NCBI GenBank assembly: GCA_964517495.1
Contig: CAZFER010000019.1
Location: 19,835-83,834, forward strand
Direction: 5' to 3'
Length of the DNA: 64,000 bases
DNA from: CAZFER01 sp964517495
GTDB lineage: Bacteria; Hinthialibacterota; Hinthialibacteria; Hinthialibacterales; Hinthialibacteraceae
Positions 9,662 to 20,823 of the stretch are shown here, in pieces. A program made the translations under genes and the position numbers. Positions within the stretch are counted from its first letter, which is position 1. Every line of letters begins with the position of its first letter. The notes below the pieces were generated by a model, which ran no database searches, was not told the DNA's origin, and saw only the letters and a list, made by a program, of their open reading frames with translations.

Positions 9662-10049
9662 CTAATGACTGGTTATTATTCCAAATTCAATCCGCTTGGA
9701 CTTTTCATTATAGAAAAACCATGAAGTAAAAAAAGAAAACCAACCCTTGGTGCGTTCGAATTCACAGATTCTTCTTCCATAGATTAATCAATCCATATTT
9801 CTTGTGTAACTTAGATGATACTCAATTTGATTTTTCAAGCTACAAATTCACATTCTATCATGTACTCTTCCTTCAGTTGGGTTTTCTTGCATTTAAAGCA
9901 TTATACTTTGATATTTCATTACTTAGAAACAATCTCCCTTCCATGTCAATCATTTTTTATCCATTTCTCAAAACTGGTACTCAAATTGCTTAATATAGAG
10001 AACAATCAATGACCTTATCCGATAATAATTCAACTTAGGAGGAAATCGT
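9662..10049. other. AT-rich intergenic region, no gene seen
   Basis: 388 nt between divergent genes, strongly AT-rich with stop codons in all frames, apart from short open stretches without a ribosome site. It must contain the promoters of both flanking genes. Only the ribosome site TAGGAGG just before 10050 is clear; no convincing -35/-10 pair was found. Confidence 0.5.
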
Positions 10050-10919
10050 ATGCAATTCCACAAACTCATTTCGCTTTTCATCATGGTTCTTTTTCTGGTT
10101 CCTGCAGCGTGGGCACAAAACAGCCCATTGGCTGGGAATTGGATTTTAACCGATGGTGGTGTTGAAGGAGGGGAATATAGCGTTTTCGAAATCGATAACC
10201 GGGGAAACACCACATTTTCCGCATCCTACCCTTATGTCATCGACAATCAGGAGTACATCTTCGATGTCAACCACCTGGGAAAAATGAACGTCAATGAAAA
10301 CGACCAGGTTATTTACGCCGGCTTGGCCAATGGTGAAGCTCAAGGAACGGATGGTGACATTACCGTTCGCTTAGAGGTTGGCGCCACCGGAATAGTCAGC
10401 ACCGATAACAACATGATCGCTGGCGTATGGGCGAACTCCGAACAATACACCACCCCTTCAGGCACCTTTCAGGATCAAAACTCACTTCCCTTTATCCTGG
10501 TACGTGAAGGCTTCGATCCCGGGACCCCCGGTGAAGCCCTCGCAGGAACGTGGGAAATATCCATCCAAGGCGAAAACCTGGGTTGGACCGGCCAGGTTAC
10601 TTTAAATCCCGATGGAAGCATGATCGGTGAATATGCTGACACCGGAAATGTTCCCAGCGTTCCCCTTGCTGGTTTTTTCTCCTATTCGGAAGACAAACAG
10701 TTTGATTTTTCATACTCCACCACCACCTCTTTGCCGGTGGTGGGTGAAACAACCTTTACGTTTTCAGGCGAAGGTGAAGGCAATGAAGATAACACCCACA
10801 TCGAAGGCGTGTGGTCCTTCACCGTCGAAGTTTCCGGCCTGGCATCCAAAACCTTCAACGGAACCTTTGAATTAACCAAAATCGAAGAAACGCGTATTCC
10901 AAACTGGCAGGTATTTTGA
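10050..10919 (+). CDS. Small secreted beta protein with PNW tail
   Basis: 289 aa. The Sec signal peptide is clear (MQFHKLISLFIMVLFLVPAAWA, cleavage near A22). The mature protein is acidic and strand-rich, in two similar halves: each starts with a L-A-G-(N/T)-W element (residues about 26 and 165) and runs through short strands, as in lipocalin-like or META-like beta-barrels. It has no catalytic motif that I recognise. The C-terminus ETRIPNWQVF closely resembles that of the unrelated secreted protein ending at 23816, suggesting a shared sorting tail. Strong Shine-Dalgarno TAGGAGG. Single gene, followed by palindromic repeats. Confidence 0.65.
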   Translation: MQFHKLISLFIMVLFLVPAAWAQNSPLAGNWILTDGGVEGGEYSVFEIDNRGNTTFSASYPYVIDNQEYIFDVNHLGKMNVNENDQVIYAGLANGEAQGTDGDITVRLEVGATGIVSTDNNMIAGVWANSEQYTTPSGTFQDQNSLPFILVREGFDPGTPGEALAGTWEISIQGENLGWTGQVTLNPDGSMIGEYADTGNVPSVPLAGFFSYSEDKQFDFSYSTTTSLPVVGETTFTFSGEGEGNEDNTHIEGVWSFTVEVSGLASKTFNGTFELTKIEETRIPNWQVF

Positions 10920-10934
10920 TCGAAATTTGTAAGG

Positions 10935-11053
10935 TGGGTCACGCTTTTCGACCCATCGATGCACACTAACCCTACAATTCACATAAAAGGGAGGGCGAGG
11001 CTCCCGCCGAGCCGTTTTCAGGTACAACGGCTCATCAGAAGATTCGCCCTCCC
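10935..11053. repeat. Two palindromic repeats between convergent genes
   Basis: First, TGGGTC (10935-10940) and GACCCA (10950-10955) form a small hairpin, repeated at 38362-38382. Second, GGGAGGGCGA (10989-10998) pairs with TCGCCCTCCC (11044-11053), and an inner GAGCCGTT pairs with AACGGCTC. The left arm of the second (GGGAGGGCGAGGCTCCCGCC) recurs at 37440 with one change. Confidence 0.7.
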
Positions 11054-11075
11054 CATTCCACAATCCAATATGCTT

Positions 11076-13898
11076 TTATCGTTGATGTAATTGCCGATAT
11101 TCACGCCGAGTGCTTATCACATAGTGCCCCCCGCCATTCAAATTCAGATTGCCATCTTGATCGATCTGATAACGTGTCTTCTTGGGATAATCAGCCAAAA
11201 ACCATCCTTTTCCAAGAGGAGCATCGAATTGAATCCCGGCAAAACTCGCTTGGGGCCTGAATGTAAGCCCATTCGGCATTTTTACAATCACCTTGGCTTT
11301 GTCCGGAACATCCAATTCCATGCGTTTATTTTGCGGTTCCCATTTTACATACACTTCACCCTTGGGTGTCATGGTATGGCCTGCCACATACGGCAATCCA
11401 TAATCATTGGGCGCGATGGTGATAATCCCACCTGCCCCTCCAGCATGATTCATCTCCCATGTAACCCCCAATAAACTGTCGTGAAACCACTGCAGGGCCA
11501 CGGCGTTCCACCCATGCGAACCGGTAGGATCACCCGGCTGAGCGGTGCACACTTCACCCACGGGTAATTCCATTTCCTGATGGGTGACAAAATACTCCGG
11601 CAATGGACCACCAAGCGGTCCTTGTAATTTCAAGGGAGTGGGGTTCATTGGCGAATCGGGAAGATAGTAACTCATGCGCCATTTTAAATGGGCCACAGCC
11701 CGTTCCCCCAAACCGTGATCCGAAAGCACCTTTAATGCGCGATAAAGATAGGTTGGATTATTCCATGGAGTAATCCCCTCTGGAGCCTGGCCATTGGGTG
11801 CGGGAAAGAAAGCATCCAAAATCTCGCGGCTTTGTTCATCGCTGAACAATCCCGCTAACATAGCCGAAATCTGCGCCGCCTGGCTTTTTCCTTCTGCGCG
11901 TTCTTTATCGTTGTAATAAACATCCGCCGCATAGGTTAATCCACTTTCACGTATGGTCAAATCACGATGAAATGCCTCGATCATTTTCTGCCGGACATCC
12001 AGCCATTTGTTTGCAGTGTTTTCTTCTTTCATCCCCTTGGCCAATTCTGCCGCTTGTTGAAGGCGTTCGATCAACCAACAATGCACAATCACGCTGACAT
12101 CCTCTGATGTTTGGGGATGTTCGCCGACTCGAATATCCGCAAAAACATTGTTGGTTCGAAACAAACCGTCATCCCCCACGTTCTCCAAGAGCAAAAACAC
12201 ATATTGTTTCAAGGCTCTATACAAATCCGTGAGAATATAACGTTGTAAGGTATGATAATCACGAATACCATTCCACTGCCATTCATCATATAACATGGCG
12301 ATCCACTGCATGCCCCAATCCCAGCCTGTAATATTCACAAACGATTGCGGTGCAAAACTAAGGAACCGGCCATCCACCCGACATTCCGCCGCATGCAGCA
12401 ACGTCAACTTGCGCAGATTATGATCGTTGCACCATGCTTCGGCAATCTTGGCGCGCAGCCTGATATCCTCCAGCCATTGGCCATCCTCACGACCAGGAGT
12501 ATCGACATAAGTATCACTCATGGTGATTTCCGCATGAATCTTCGAGAGTTTTTCAATCTGCTCGATAATGGGATCACCACACTCAAAATCACCTACCCAA
12601 TCCACTGGATATTGCGATTTGACGATCCCCAACGTATTCAAAGTCAAACGGCATTCCCCACCGGCTTCCTCGGGAAACGTCACATGCACCGTTATGTAAC
12701 GAGCCGTGCGTTCATCCGGGAATTCAATCTCTTCCACGCCTTCACCGGCTGTCAAATAACGGTCGCCATAGTGTTTTCCAACTACACCTTGCGTACGAAT
12801 TTTCCCTGTCTCAGGATCAATATGCAGCGTGCCATCATAAGGCGAGACATTCAATTCACCATACCCCAACGAAACCGCCGCCCCTTTCACATCCGTTTGG
12901 CACTCAAAATAAGGATACCCATGCACGGGCTGATGGAAATCAAAGGTTAGGTATACGCTTTCGCCCGGCATCCCCTTCAAGGTCACGGCTTCCCCTTTGG
13001 GGAACAGTTGACTGGCTTTGATTAATTGGGGATCAGGTTTGTAGTCAGCATTTTCCATCTTGCCGGCAAACGCCACATCATTTTTTAAAGCCTGCAGCGA
13101 GGCTGAAAAGTCATCGCCATGGTCAACTTGACCAGCGGCGATCAAGCGTTGTACTGGAAAGGCATACTCACGCTGGGGATGAATATCAAGATCGTATTCT
13201 CGAATTGTCCAAATCGGCTCTTCAATCTCAACCGCTTGTTTCCAATCCAGCTGTGGTCTTTCCTCATAATCAGCGCTGGTTGATCCATCAACGACTTTTC
13301 TCCCATCAATGATGATTGGAAAGCGAATGCGCAAATCACCGATGACACCAATGATCTGTTGTTCATGCTGGACAAATTGAGGCGCAATCGCGGTTTGCCA
13401 GCTGGAATCGGTACTCATATACTCATTTTTTTTATTGTCATATATGTATAATCCCGCCCGGCGTTTTTCCTGCCGTTGGAAGTTTTTGATGTCTCCCCAA
13501 TTATGATGAAGAACCAAAATGACATTCTTCCCTTCCCTTAAATAAGGGCCAACATTGACATTTTCCGGCCTGACAAAATCCGGATGGTAGCGTGTTACCT
13601 TGCGCCTCAATAATTGGCCATTCACCCACAAGCGGGCATTGGCGTCCGCGGCAAAATCCAATGAAATATATTCAATGTTCAGGTTTGGTGACCGATCAAC
13701 GTTTGGATCAAGTTCAAATTCCTTGCGAAAATAAACAAAGGAATTTGTGGCATGCGGATCGACATCCGGATGCCATATCCATTTGGCGGAATGATCCTCT
13801 CCAGCGTTTGAAGCAAATGCCTGATGCAATGAAAAAGAAATAAAGAATGTTAAGAAAATCGTAAGACAAATAGAATTATTACCATGCAAATATTTCAT
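11076..13898 (-). CDS. Alpha-L-rhamnosidase-like glycoside hydrolase (GH78 type)
   Basis: 940 aa with a signal peptide (residues about 10-29). The N-terminal part (about 37-140) is a beta-sandwich with DANARLWVNGQLL and GKNVILVLHH, as in the carbohydrate-binding domains of GH78. Further beta domains follow. The (alpha/alpha)6 catalytic domain (about 440-810) carries DTPGREDGQWLED near residue 465, the region that in characterised rhamnosidases supplies acidic active-site residues. A C-terminal beta domain completes the usual order. It would release terminal L-rhamnose from exported or environmental glycans. Shine-Dalgarno GGAG. It is the last gene of a minus-strand operon whose first gene starts at 16113, 18 nt after the 106-aa gene. 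Confidence 0.8.
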   Translation of the reverse strand: MKYLHGNNSICLTIFLTFFISFSLHQAFASNAGEDHSAKWIWHPDVDPHATNSFVYFRKEFELDPNVDRSPNLNIEYISLDFAADANARLWVNGQLLRRKVTRYHPDFVRPENVNVGPYLREGKNVILVLHHNWGDIKNFQRQEKRRAGLYIYDNKKNEYMSTDSSWQTAIAPQFVQHEQQIIGVIGDLRIRFPIIIDGRKVVDGSTSADYEERPQLDWKQAVEIEEPIWTIREYDLDIHPQREYAFPVQRLIAAGQVDHGDDFSASLQALKNDVAFAGKMENADYKPDPQLIKASQLFPKGEAVTLKGMPGESVYLTFDFHQPVHGYPYFECQTDVKGAAVSLGYGELNVSPYDGTLHIDPETGKIRTQGVVGKHYGDRYLTAGEGVEEIEFPDERTARYITVHVTFPEEAGGECRLTLNTLGIVKSQYPVDWVGDFECGDPIIEQIEKLSKIHAEITMSDTYVDTPGREDGQWLEDIRLRAKIAEAWCNDHNLRKLTLLHAAECRVDGRFLSFAPQSFVNITGWDWGMQWIAMLYDEWQWNGIRDYHTLQRYILTDLYRALKQYVFLLLENVGDDGLFRTNNVFADIRVGEHPQTSEDVSVIVHCWLIERLQQAAELAKGMKEENTANKWLDVRQKMIEAFHRDLTIRESGLTYAADVYYNDKERAEGKSQAAQISAMLAGLFSDEQSREILDAFFPAPNGQAPEGITPWNNPTYLYRALKVLSDHGLGERAVAHLKWRMSYYLPDSPMNPTPLKLQGPLGGPLPEYFVTHQEMELPVGEVCTAQPGDPTGSHGWNAVALQWFHDSLLGVTWEMNHAGGAGGIITIAPNDYGLPYVAGHTMTPKGEVYVKWEPQNKRMELDVPDKAKVIVKMPNGLTFRPQASFAGIQFDAPLGKGWFLADYPKKTRYQIDQDGNLNLNGGGHYVISTRREYRQLHQR

Positions 13899-13916
13899 TA
13901 TTATTTACTCCACCGT

Positions 13917-14237
13917 TCATTCTTCTTCCCGCACCCGTACGGCGGCTAAATATGGGAATTCCTGAAGATCATGCAGGCGAAACAGCAGATAACCTTCAGG
14001 AACGATCACCTTCTCTCTATCGGTCTCGTTATACAAAATAACATTGCATTCAATTTGGGCTAACGTCAGGCTTTTTTCTGACAGTGCACGTCCCCATATA
14101 TAAAGCCCTTTCACCAGCAGGTTACGCCCAAACAACTGAGGGTCCAGCGATAAATCCCGTTTTAGCCCAAGATCAATTCTGGGTTGATTCAGGCTTTTTA
14201 AAAACGCCACTTTTTCGTCAAAATCCGCAATCACCAT
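13917..14237 (-). CDS. Hypothetical 106-aa protein in glycan operon
   Basis: 106 aa, unrecognised. No signal peptide or membrane segment; Leu-rich with many charges (VREEE at the C-terminus). It is probably real because it is tightly packed: its ATG is 4 nt after the stop of the GH99-like gene and its stop is 18 nt before the rhamnosidase start. The sequence suggests a small mixed alpha/beta domain. It might be a C-terminal domain separated from its neighbour, but the intervening stop at 14242-14244 is clear and I see no sign of a frameshift. Confidence 0.55.
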   Translation of the reverse strand: MVIADFDEKVAFLKSLNQPRIDLGLKRDLSLDPQLFGRNLLVKGLYIWGRALSEKSLTLAQIECNVILYNETDREKVIVPEGYLLFRLHDLQEFPYLAAVRVREEE

Positions 14238-14241
14238 GTAG

Positions 14242-15846
14242 TCATTGATCCACCACGGTTAATTTGCTGATCGACACATCCCGAATGGCCATCCAGCCCC
14301 CCGCAACCGCAAAACGGAAATCAGATCCACCGTTTTCTCGATTGACAAAACGAGCATCCGGCAATGTCACTTTCTTCTTCATCCACTGGCCTTTATTCGT
14401 ACATGAAACCATTTCAGAATCTTTGTAGGCACCGCTTAAGGTGGCGTTTCGGTCGTGGGAATCGTATTGCAGGCGATGCCAATTGAAGCCCTCATCCCAG
14501 TAGGTATACTCCACTTCCAATTTTATTTCCTCGTCGAAATAATAGGGATCAGCCACTTTGAAGTAAATATACGTCATTGATAAATCAGGCGTTCGAATGC
14601 AGTTTTCTTCTCCCAAGCGGCCATTGATAACCGGCCCATCGGGCTGGCCCTTCACCAGCCAAATACCTTCAGATTCACCTTGATGGCCAAGCCTTACACG
14701 CACGGTCTGGGCGTCTTTGTATTCTTTTCCCTCATCGCTTGAGGGACGTGGCAATGGATCGGGATGTTCCAATTCGATGTTATCCACGCCACGTTCACCA
14801 CGCTTGAATTTATCCACATACTCGCCGGTTAATTCAATGTATTGCCGGCCATATTCCGTTGATTCACAAATCTCTGTGCCTTCATGCATTTCATTCCATG
14901 TTTCCAGCAACACAATGCGGGTACTGCTGTTCAACACTTTATTCCAACTGTAACGGTAATAATTCCCCTCTTCACGGTCACGAATCGGGGTGGTCCGCCC
15001 TGGCACCGCTGAATCGTTGTACCCCGGCCCAATCTGAGCCACTCGGCCAAACAGATGCGGTTTACCTAATGCCGCACCCCACTGGGTGGTGGCATCCGCC
15101 CTTGCCCTCCATGAGTTATCCTTAATGATAAAAGGCTCCACCCCATGGAAATCCTCTTTGAAATGCTCATACACATAATCAAAGGTGCTCTGATCATGGT
15201 CTTTGGCGAATCCACTTCCATAAAGCACGACCAATGGCTTGCCATCGATAGCCGCCCAATGCTTTGGATGAATCTGGTAAAAGAAATCGCGGATAGTGCG
15301 ATAAAACAGATCTTTGCCCGCAGCCGTGCGTAAATCCGGCTTGTCATTATTGCCTATCACACCGCGAATGCCGGGCAATAGCGTGGAGGTATCGTAAAAC
15401 ATGCCAATCTTTGGCGAGGGCTTTCCTTCCCGTTCACGCCGCTCAATAGCGGTTTGCAGCGGCCCAAGGCCACGAATGCTAAACACGACACCCTGCCGAA
15501 AATAATTATCCAAGGTCCCCCAATACACCGGCAAGACAAAATCAATCCCCGCTTCAGCACAATCCGCCATCTGCTTTTCATGCCATTCCACTGAATTGTA
15601 ACTCACTGTTTCGGGATTGGGAAAATGATCCTGCAGCGCGTCATCCGTATGTTCCCCATTATCATAGAAATGCTGATTGGGGTAATCATACCAATAAAAA
15701 TAATGGGTTCCCACAATCTTTTGATCTTCATCATATGAGTCAATCTCATTCAAATTCCCCTGGTGCCACACAGGGTGAAAATCCTGCGTATAGCCATTTA
15801 TTGTCAAAGCCATTGAGAGAATGAAAAAACAATTCCACCGTTTCAT
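14242..15846 (-). CDS. GH99/DUF5010-like secreted glycan hydrolase
   Basis: 534 aa with a signal peptide (MKRWNCFFILSMALTINGYT). It begins the mature chain with VGTHYFYWYDYPNQHFYDNG, the typical entry strand of GH71/GH99-like barrels. The barrel then has AGIDFVLPVYWG, GKPLVVLYGSG and LLETWNEMHEGTEI (about residue 315), where the Glu residues sit at the end of a strand as in endo-alpha-mannanase-type families. A C-terminal beta domain of about 150 residues (from VRVRLGHQGESEG) follows and may bind carbohydrate. Excellent Shine-Dalgarno AAGGAGGT. It probably works with the rhamnosidase of the same operon on a rhamnose-containing polymer; substrate inferred only. Confidence 0.7.
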   Translation of the reverse strand: MKRWNCFFILSMALTINGYTQDFHPVWHQGNLNEIDSYDEDQKIVGTHYFYWYDYPNQHFYDNGEHTDDALQDHFPNPETVSYNSVEWHEKQMADCAEAGIDFVLPVYWGTLDNYFRQGVVFSIRGLGPLQTAIERREREGKPSPKIGMFYDTSTLLPGIRGVIGNNDKPDLRTAAGKDLFYRTIRDFFYQIHPKHWAAIDGKPLVVLYGSGFAKDHDQSTFDYVYEHFKEDFHGVEPFIIKDNSWRARADATTQWGAALGKPHLFGRVAQIGPGYNDSAVPGRTTPIRDREEGNYYRYSWNKVLNSSTRIVLLETWNEMHEGTEICESTEYGRQYIELTGEYVDKFKRGERGVDNIELEHPDPLPRPSSDEGKEYKDAQTVRVRLGHQGESEGIWLVKGQPDGPVINGRLGEENCIRTPDLSMTYIYFKVADPYYFDEEIKLEVEYTYWDEGFNWHRLQYDSHDRNATLSGAYKDSEMVSCTNKGQWMKKKVTLPDARFVNRENGGSDFRFAVAGGWMAIRDVSISKLTVVDQ

Positions 15847-15873
15847 TGGAGAAAATACCTCCTTTTTGGATAT

Positions 15874-16113
15874 CTATAGATTCATATTCCGCTTCATCCC
15901 TGAATAAATCAACAGCAATCCCACAATCGCCATCGCGATAAGATAAACCCAATCGATCCAGGGCAATGCTTCAAACATCGAATTTGAGGTCCGCACAACA
16001 TTAGAGGTTGAATGATCGCTGACCGCGATAAAAAGCAGCGTATGATGCAGGAAGGGAATCAACATCCCCAAAAACCAGGCAGCCAGGCCTAATCCAATAC
16101 GAGTGTGGTTCAT
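15874..16113 (-). CDS. Small two-helix membrane protein
   Basis: 79 aa with two hydrophobic segments (residues about 7-30 and 53-70) separated by a polar loop rich in Ser and Thr, and a basic C-terminus (SGMKRNMNL), giving an N-in/C-in topology. Shine-Dalgarno AAAGGAAC. It starts the minus-strand run that continues 27 nt later with the GH99-like gene. I do not recognise the family. Confidence 0.55.
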   Translation of the reverse strand: MNHTRIGLGLAAWFLGMLIPFLHHTLLFIAVSDHSTSNVVRTSNSMFEALPWIDWVYLIAMAIVGLLLIYSGMKRNMNL

Positions 16114-16170
16114 GATAAGGTTCCTTTATTGTGTGATAAAATATATGAACCAATGATAATGAATTTCCTA

Positions 16171-17559
16171 TCACAAATCCACATACTCACCCCGTGTGGG
16201 AACCTTTACTGAATTTATCCCTTTGGAATACAGCCTCCGGGCCATTGCCTCGCTCTGGTCGGTTTCACCGTGAACCAGGAAGAGGTTCTTCAACGTGTTT
16301 TTTGAAGCCAAGGCATATGCATCCAAATCATTCATATCGGCATGCCCACTGTAGGCATTGATAATCCGCACTTCAGCGTCCAGGGAATGCTCAAGCCCAA
16401 AAATACGCACCGTGGGATGGCGTTCAACAATCTTACGTCCCAATGTATGCTGCGCCTGAAAACCAACGATCAAAACAATGTTATCAGGCTCCCCGATGTT
16501 ATTGCGCAAATGATGAAGAATTCGCCCCCCCTCGCACATGCCGGATGCGGAAATAATCACCATCGGCCCTTCCTGATCATTGAGCGCCTGTGAATCTTCC
16601 TTCGTGCGAGTCAATTCCAAACTGGGAAACTCAAACGGATCCTCACGCTGTTCATACAATGCCTGGATTTCCTCATCAAAACATTCGGGATGCAAGCGGA
16701 AAATCTCGGTGATTTTAATGGTCAATGGGCTGTCAATAATCACCTGGATGGGTGGGATTTTGTTCTGCTTCAGCAATTTGCCAAGGCTATATACTATTTC
16801 CTGCGATCGCTCAAGCGCAAACGACGGGATAATCAGTTTGCTTTTGCGCTCCACCACCACATTAATCGCTTCTGCCATATGCGCATCGGCCACCTCGATA
16901 GGATCATGAGTGCGATTCCCATAAGTGCTTTCCATGATCATAAACTCCGCATCATCAACAACAACTGGATCACGCAGAATAGGCAAATGCTTACGCCCAA
17001 GATCACCCGTAAAAACCAGGCGTTTTTTCTCACCATTTTCGTTGACATCCAACACAACCACCGCCGAGCCAAGCACATGGCCCGCATCATAAAAGGTAAG
17101 CGTGACTCCCCCCGTTAAACGATAGGCTCGCTCATAATTGATGGCGATGAACTGTTTGAGCGATTTTTCCACATCATCAAACGTATAGATCGGTGAGATA
17201 AATTGCTCCGGTTTGGAAGCGATCTTTTTATTGTAAAATTCAGCATCTTTTTGCTGGATATGAGCACTGTCCATCAGCATCACTGCACAAAGGTCACGAG
17301 TGGCGAGTGTACAAATAATGTCACCATCATACCCTTTACACAATGAAGGGATATTACCACTATGGTCAATGTGGGCATGAGATAACACCATCACATCCAC
17401 ATTTTGGGGCGCAAATGGCAGGTTGCGATTCAAACGGTTGGATTCCTCGCGCCGCCCTTGATAAAGTCCACAATCAAGCAGAATCCGCTTCCCATTGACT
17501 TCGATCAAATGCATTGAACCGGTTACCCCGCCAGCGGCCCCTAAAAAATGTATTCTCAT
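16171..17559 (-). CDS. MBL-fold beta-CASP hydrolase (RNA-processing type)
   Basis: 462-aa metallo-beta-lactamase-fold protein of the beta-CASP group, the family of RNase J, CPSF73 and related exonucleases. Motif 2 HAHIDH is at residues 61-66. The beta-CASP insertion occupies about 180-350, with TFYDAGHVLGSA before it. ISASGMCEGGRILHHL and YSGHAD follow in the C-terminal MBL part, and LVHGE is the last motif. The length and the absence of the RNase J C-terminal domain place it with the 'MBL fold metallo-hydrolase RNA specificity domain' proteins, which are predicted ribonucleases. Shine-Dalgarno GGAG. It lies 40 nt downstream of metW, probably as a separate unit. Confidence 0.85.
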   Translation of the reverse strand: MRIHFLGAAGGVTGSMHLIEVNGKRILLDCGLYQGRREESNRLNRNLPFAPQNVDVMVLSHAHIDHSGNIPSLCKGYDGDIICTLATRDLCAVMLMDSAHIQQKDAEFYNKKIASKPEQFISPIYTFDDVEKSLKQFIAINYERAYRLTGGVTLTFYDAGHVLGSAVVVLDVNENGEKKRLVFTGDLGRKHLPILRDPVVVDDAEFMIMESTYGNRTHDPIEVADAHMAEAINVVVERKSKLIIPSFALERSQEIVYSLGKLLKQNKIPPIQVIIDSPLTIKITEIFRLHPECFDEEIQALYEQREDPFEFPSLELTRTKEDSQALNDQEGPMVIISASGMCEGGRILHHLRNNIGEPDNIVLIVGFQAQHTLGRKIVERHPTVRIFGLEHSLDAEVRIINAYSGHADMNDLDAYALASKNTLKNLFLVHGETDQSEAMARRLYSKGINSVKVPTRGEYVDL

Positions 17560-17599
17560 GCTGTTCTCCTGTTTTTTGTTATTGATTTCAATGAGGGAT

Positions 17600-18205
17600 T
17601 TATGCTAACACGCAGAGCGCCGATTCCGCCAGCAAATTGGGCATAATTTTGACGATTCGCCCTTTGGTCATAAATATTTTCTGCACAATTTGATGATTCT
17701 CTTTGTCGCAGAAACGATAAAAATCCTTTATGGAAAGAAATTGGATGTTCGGGCCATCATACCAATCAAAGGGCAAGGCCTCTGTTATAGGCGCTCTTCC
17801 AAAGAAAAACAATTGGCAGCGTGATTTCCAATACCCAAAATTGGGAAAACTGACTATCCCCCTGCGCCCTACACGCAACATCTCTGCTATGACCAACTTG
17901 GGTTTACGCACTTCCTGCAGTGTTTCGCTTAGAATTACATAATCGAAGGTTTTATCGGGAAAGTCTTCCAGACCTTCATCAATATCGCCATGATAGGCGG
18001 TCAGGCCTTTGCTGATACATTCATAGACTTTGTCGTCTGATACTTCGACTCCTGTGCATTGGGCTTTCTTGCGTTCCTGTAACTTCTTTAACAGATCCCC
18101 TTCCCCACATCCTAAATCCAGTACTTTACTCCCCTCTTCCACTATTTGACAAATAAGCTCATGTTCCAGGTGTTCGCTTTGGGATGGAGAAGCATTAGAT
18201 GGCAT
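17600..18205 (-). CDS. metW: MetW, methionine-biosynthesis methyltransferase-fold protein
   Basis: 201 aa. The frame is open farther upstream inside metX, but the ATG at 18205 gives the normal MetW length. The SAM-binding Rossmann signature [12 protein letters not shown] is at about residues 25-36, and MetW-typical [21 protein letters not shown] follows in two parts around residue 115. MetW is found with MetX in many bacteria, where the two form a complex that makes acyl-homoserine; it is not known to methylate anything in that role. The 11-nt overlap with metX fits translational coupling and equal dosage. Confidence 0.88.
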   Translation of the reverse strand: MPSNASPSQSEHLEHELICQIVEEGSKVLDLGCGEGDLLKKLQERKKAQCTGVEVSDDKVYECISKGLTAYHGDIDEGLEDFPDKTFDYVILSETLQEVRKPKLVIAEMLRVGRRGIVSFPNFGYWKSRCQLFFFGRAPITEALPFDWYDGPNIQFLSIKDFYRFCDKENHQIVQKIFMTKGRIVKIMPNLLAESALCVLA

Positions 18206-19397
18206 ATGACAACGGTTCCTCCGAAAGATTGGCCAGGAAATCCCGAATAATACGAGTCTGTTGCTCGTTTTCCAATAAAAACGAATCATGGCCATAGTCA
18301 GACTGCAACTCGCAGTAACTGACTGTTTTTCCATTCTGTTTCAATGCTTTTACTATTTCACGGGACTGATAGGGGGCATATAACCAATCACTGCTAAATG
18401 CAATGACTAAATATTTGGCTTTCACGTGCTTTAGTGCCTGGGTGAGTGAATTGTGCCCCTCTGACAAGTCAAAGTAATCAAGAGCCTTGGAAATATAAAG
18501 ATAACTGTTGGCATCAAACCGCTGAGTAAACGCAGCTCCCTGATATTGCAGATAACTTTCCACTTGAAAATCGGTCAAAAGGTTAAAACTGACTTTCTTC
18601 CGATCCTGCAACCGCCTTCCAAATTTTTCATGCATGGCATGGTCACTTAGATAACTGATATGTCCAATCATGCGGGCAACCGCCAATCCGCGCGATGGAG
18701 GCTCTGAATCGTAATAATCACCATTGTTCCAATTGGGATCAGCAATAATCGCCTGGCGCCCGGCTTCATTCAACGCAATGTTTTGGGCAGAATGAATAGC
18801 CGTCGTGGCAATGGGCAAAGCGGAAACCACCGATTCAGGATAGGAAACCGTCCACTGCAGCGCCTGCATCCCCCCCATCGAACCACCAGCCACACATAGC
18901 AAACGCTTGATGCCTAAATAATCGATCAATCCCTTTTGCGCATTCACCATATCCCGAATGGTTATAAACGGAAAATCCAGTCCATACGGTTTTTTTGTAT
19001 CCGGATTGATGGATGAAGGTCCTGTCGAACCACGGCAGCCCCCAATACAGTTTGAACAGATTACAAAATAACGGTTGGTATCAAATGCTTTTCCCGGGCC
19101 GATGAAGTTGTCCCACCAGCCCGGTTTTTTATCATTTGGAGTGTAATAGCCTGCTGCATGATGATCTCCCGACAGGGCATGCAGAATTAAAATGGCATTA
19201 TCTTTCTCTGGCGAAAGCGTGCCATATGTTTCATACGCCAACCGAACAGGCCCCAACTTACGCCCACAATCCAATTGCAATTCATTGGGCGGCACAAACA
19301 ATGTGACGAATTGCTCTGAAACAATACCGACAGAGCCTTTTTCAGAATTCTGCTTACTAACTTTTTTATCAAGTTCGTCCGTTTTTTCCATAATCAC
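18195..19397 (-). CDS. metX: Homoserine O-acyltransferase MetX
   Basis: 400-aa alpha/beta-hydrolase acyltransferase that activates homoserine for methionine synthesis. The nucleophile elbow GGSMGG places Ser at residue 173. The charge relay is visible as Asp in FSSDWLY and His in YGHDSFLLE. Family signatures SGDHHAAG and [11 protein letters not shown] are present. Whether it uses acetyl-CoA or succinyl-CoA cannot be settled here; members paired with MetW are sometimes succinyl-specific, whereas the adjacent metY product class normally takes O-acetylhomoserine. It starts 3 nt after metY. The first 20 residues are variable, lysine-rich and probably disordered; the second Met (residue 3) could also be the start. 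Confidence 0.92.
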   Translation of the reverse strand: MIMEKTDELDKKVSKQNSEKGSVGIVSEQFVTLFVPPNELQLDCGRKLGPVRLAYETYGTLSPEKDNAILILHALSGDHHAAGYYTPNDKKPGWWDNFIGPGKAFDTNRYFVICSNCIGGCRGSTGPSSINPDTKKPYGLDFPFITIRDMVNAQKGLIDYLGIKRLLCVAGGSMGGMQALQWTVSYPESVVSALPIATTAIHSAQNIALNEAGRQAIIADPNWNNGDYYDSEPPSRGLAVARMIGHISYLSDHAMHEKFGRRLQDRKKVSFNLLTDFQVESYLQYQGAAFTQRFDANSYLYISKALDYFDLSEGHNSLTQALKHVKAKYLVIAFSSDWLYAPYQSREIVKALKQNGKTVSYCELQSDYGHDSFLLENEQQTRIIRDFLANLSEEPLSYAI

Positions 19398-19400
19398 TCA

Positions 19401-20720
<1,320 letters not shown>

Positions 20721-20823
20721 CTAAATAATTTAGGATCGTCGCGCATCGACTGCAGCCATCAGCAAAGGCGTTGTGGAAGATAGAAAATAGTTGATTTTTC
20801 GAGGTTAGAAAAGGTCTGAGCCA

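Noticed and set aside
9802..10012. Two overlapping small open frames of about 65 aa
   Set aside because: Phe/Leu/Ile-rich from AT-rich DNA, no ribosome site, no relatives recognised.
12345..12950. 201-aa open frame on the plus strand
   Set aside because: Antisense to the GH78-type gene; no recognised domain.
17600..18334. Longer MetW start inside metX
   Set aside because: The added N-terminus is not MetW-like and would overlap metX by 140 nt; ATG 18205 gives the family length.
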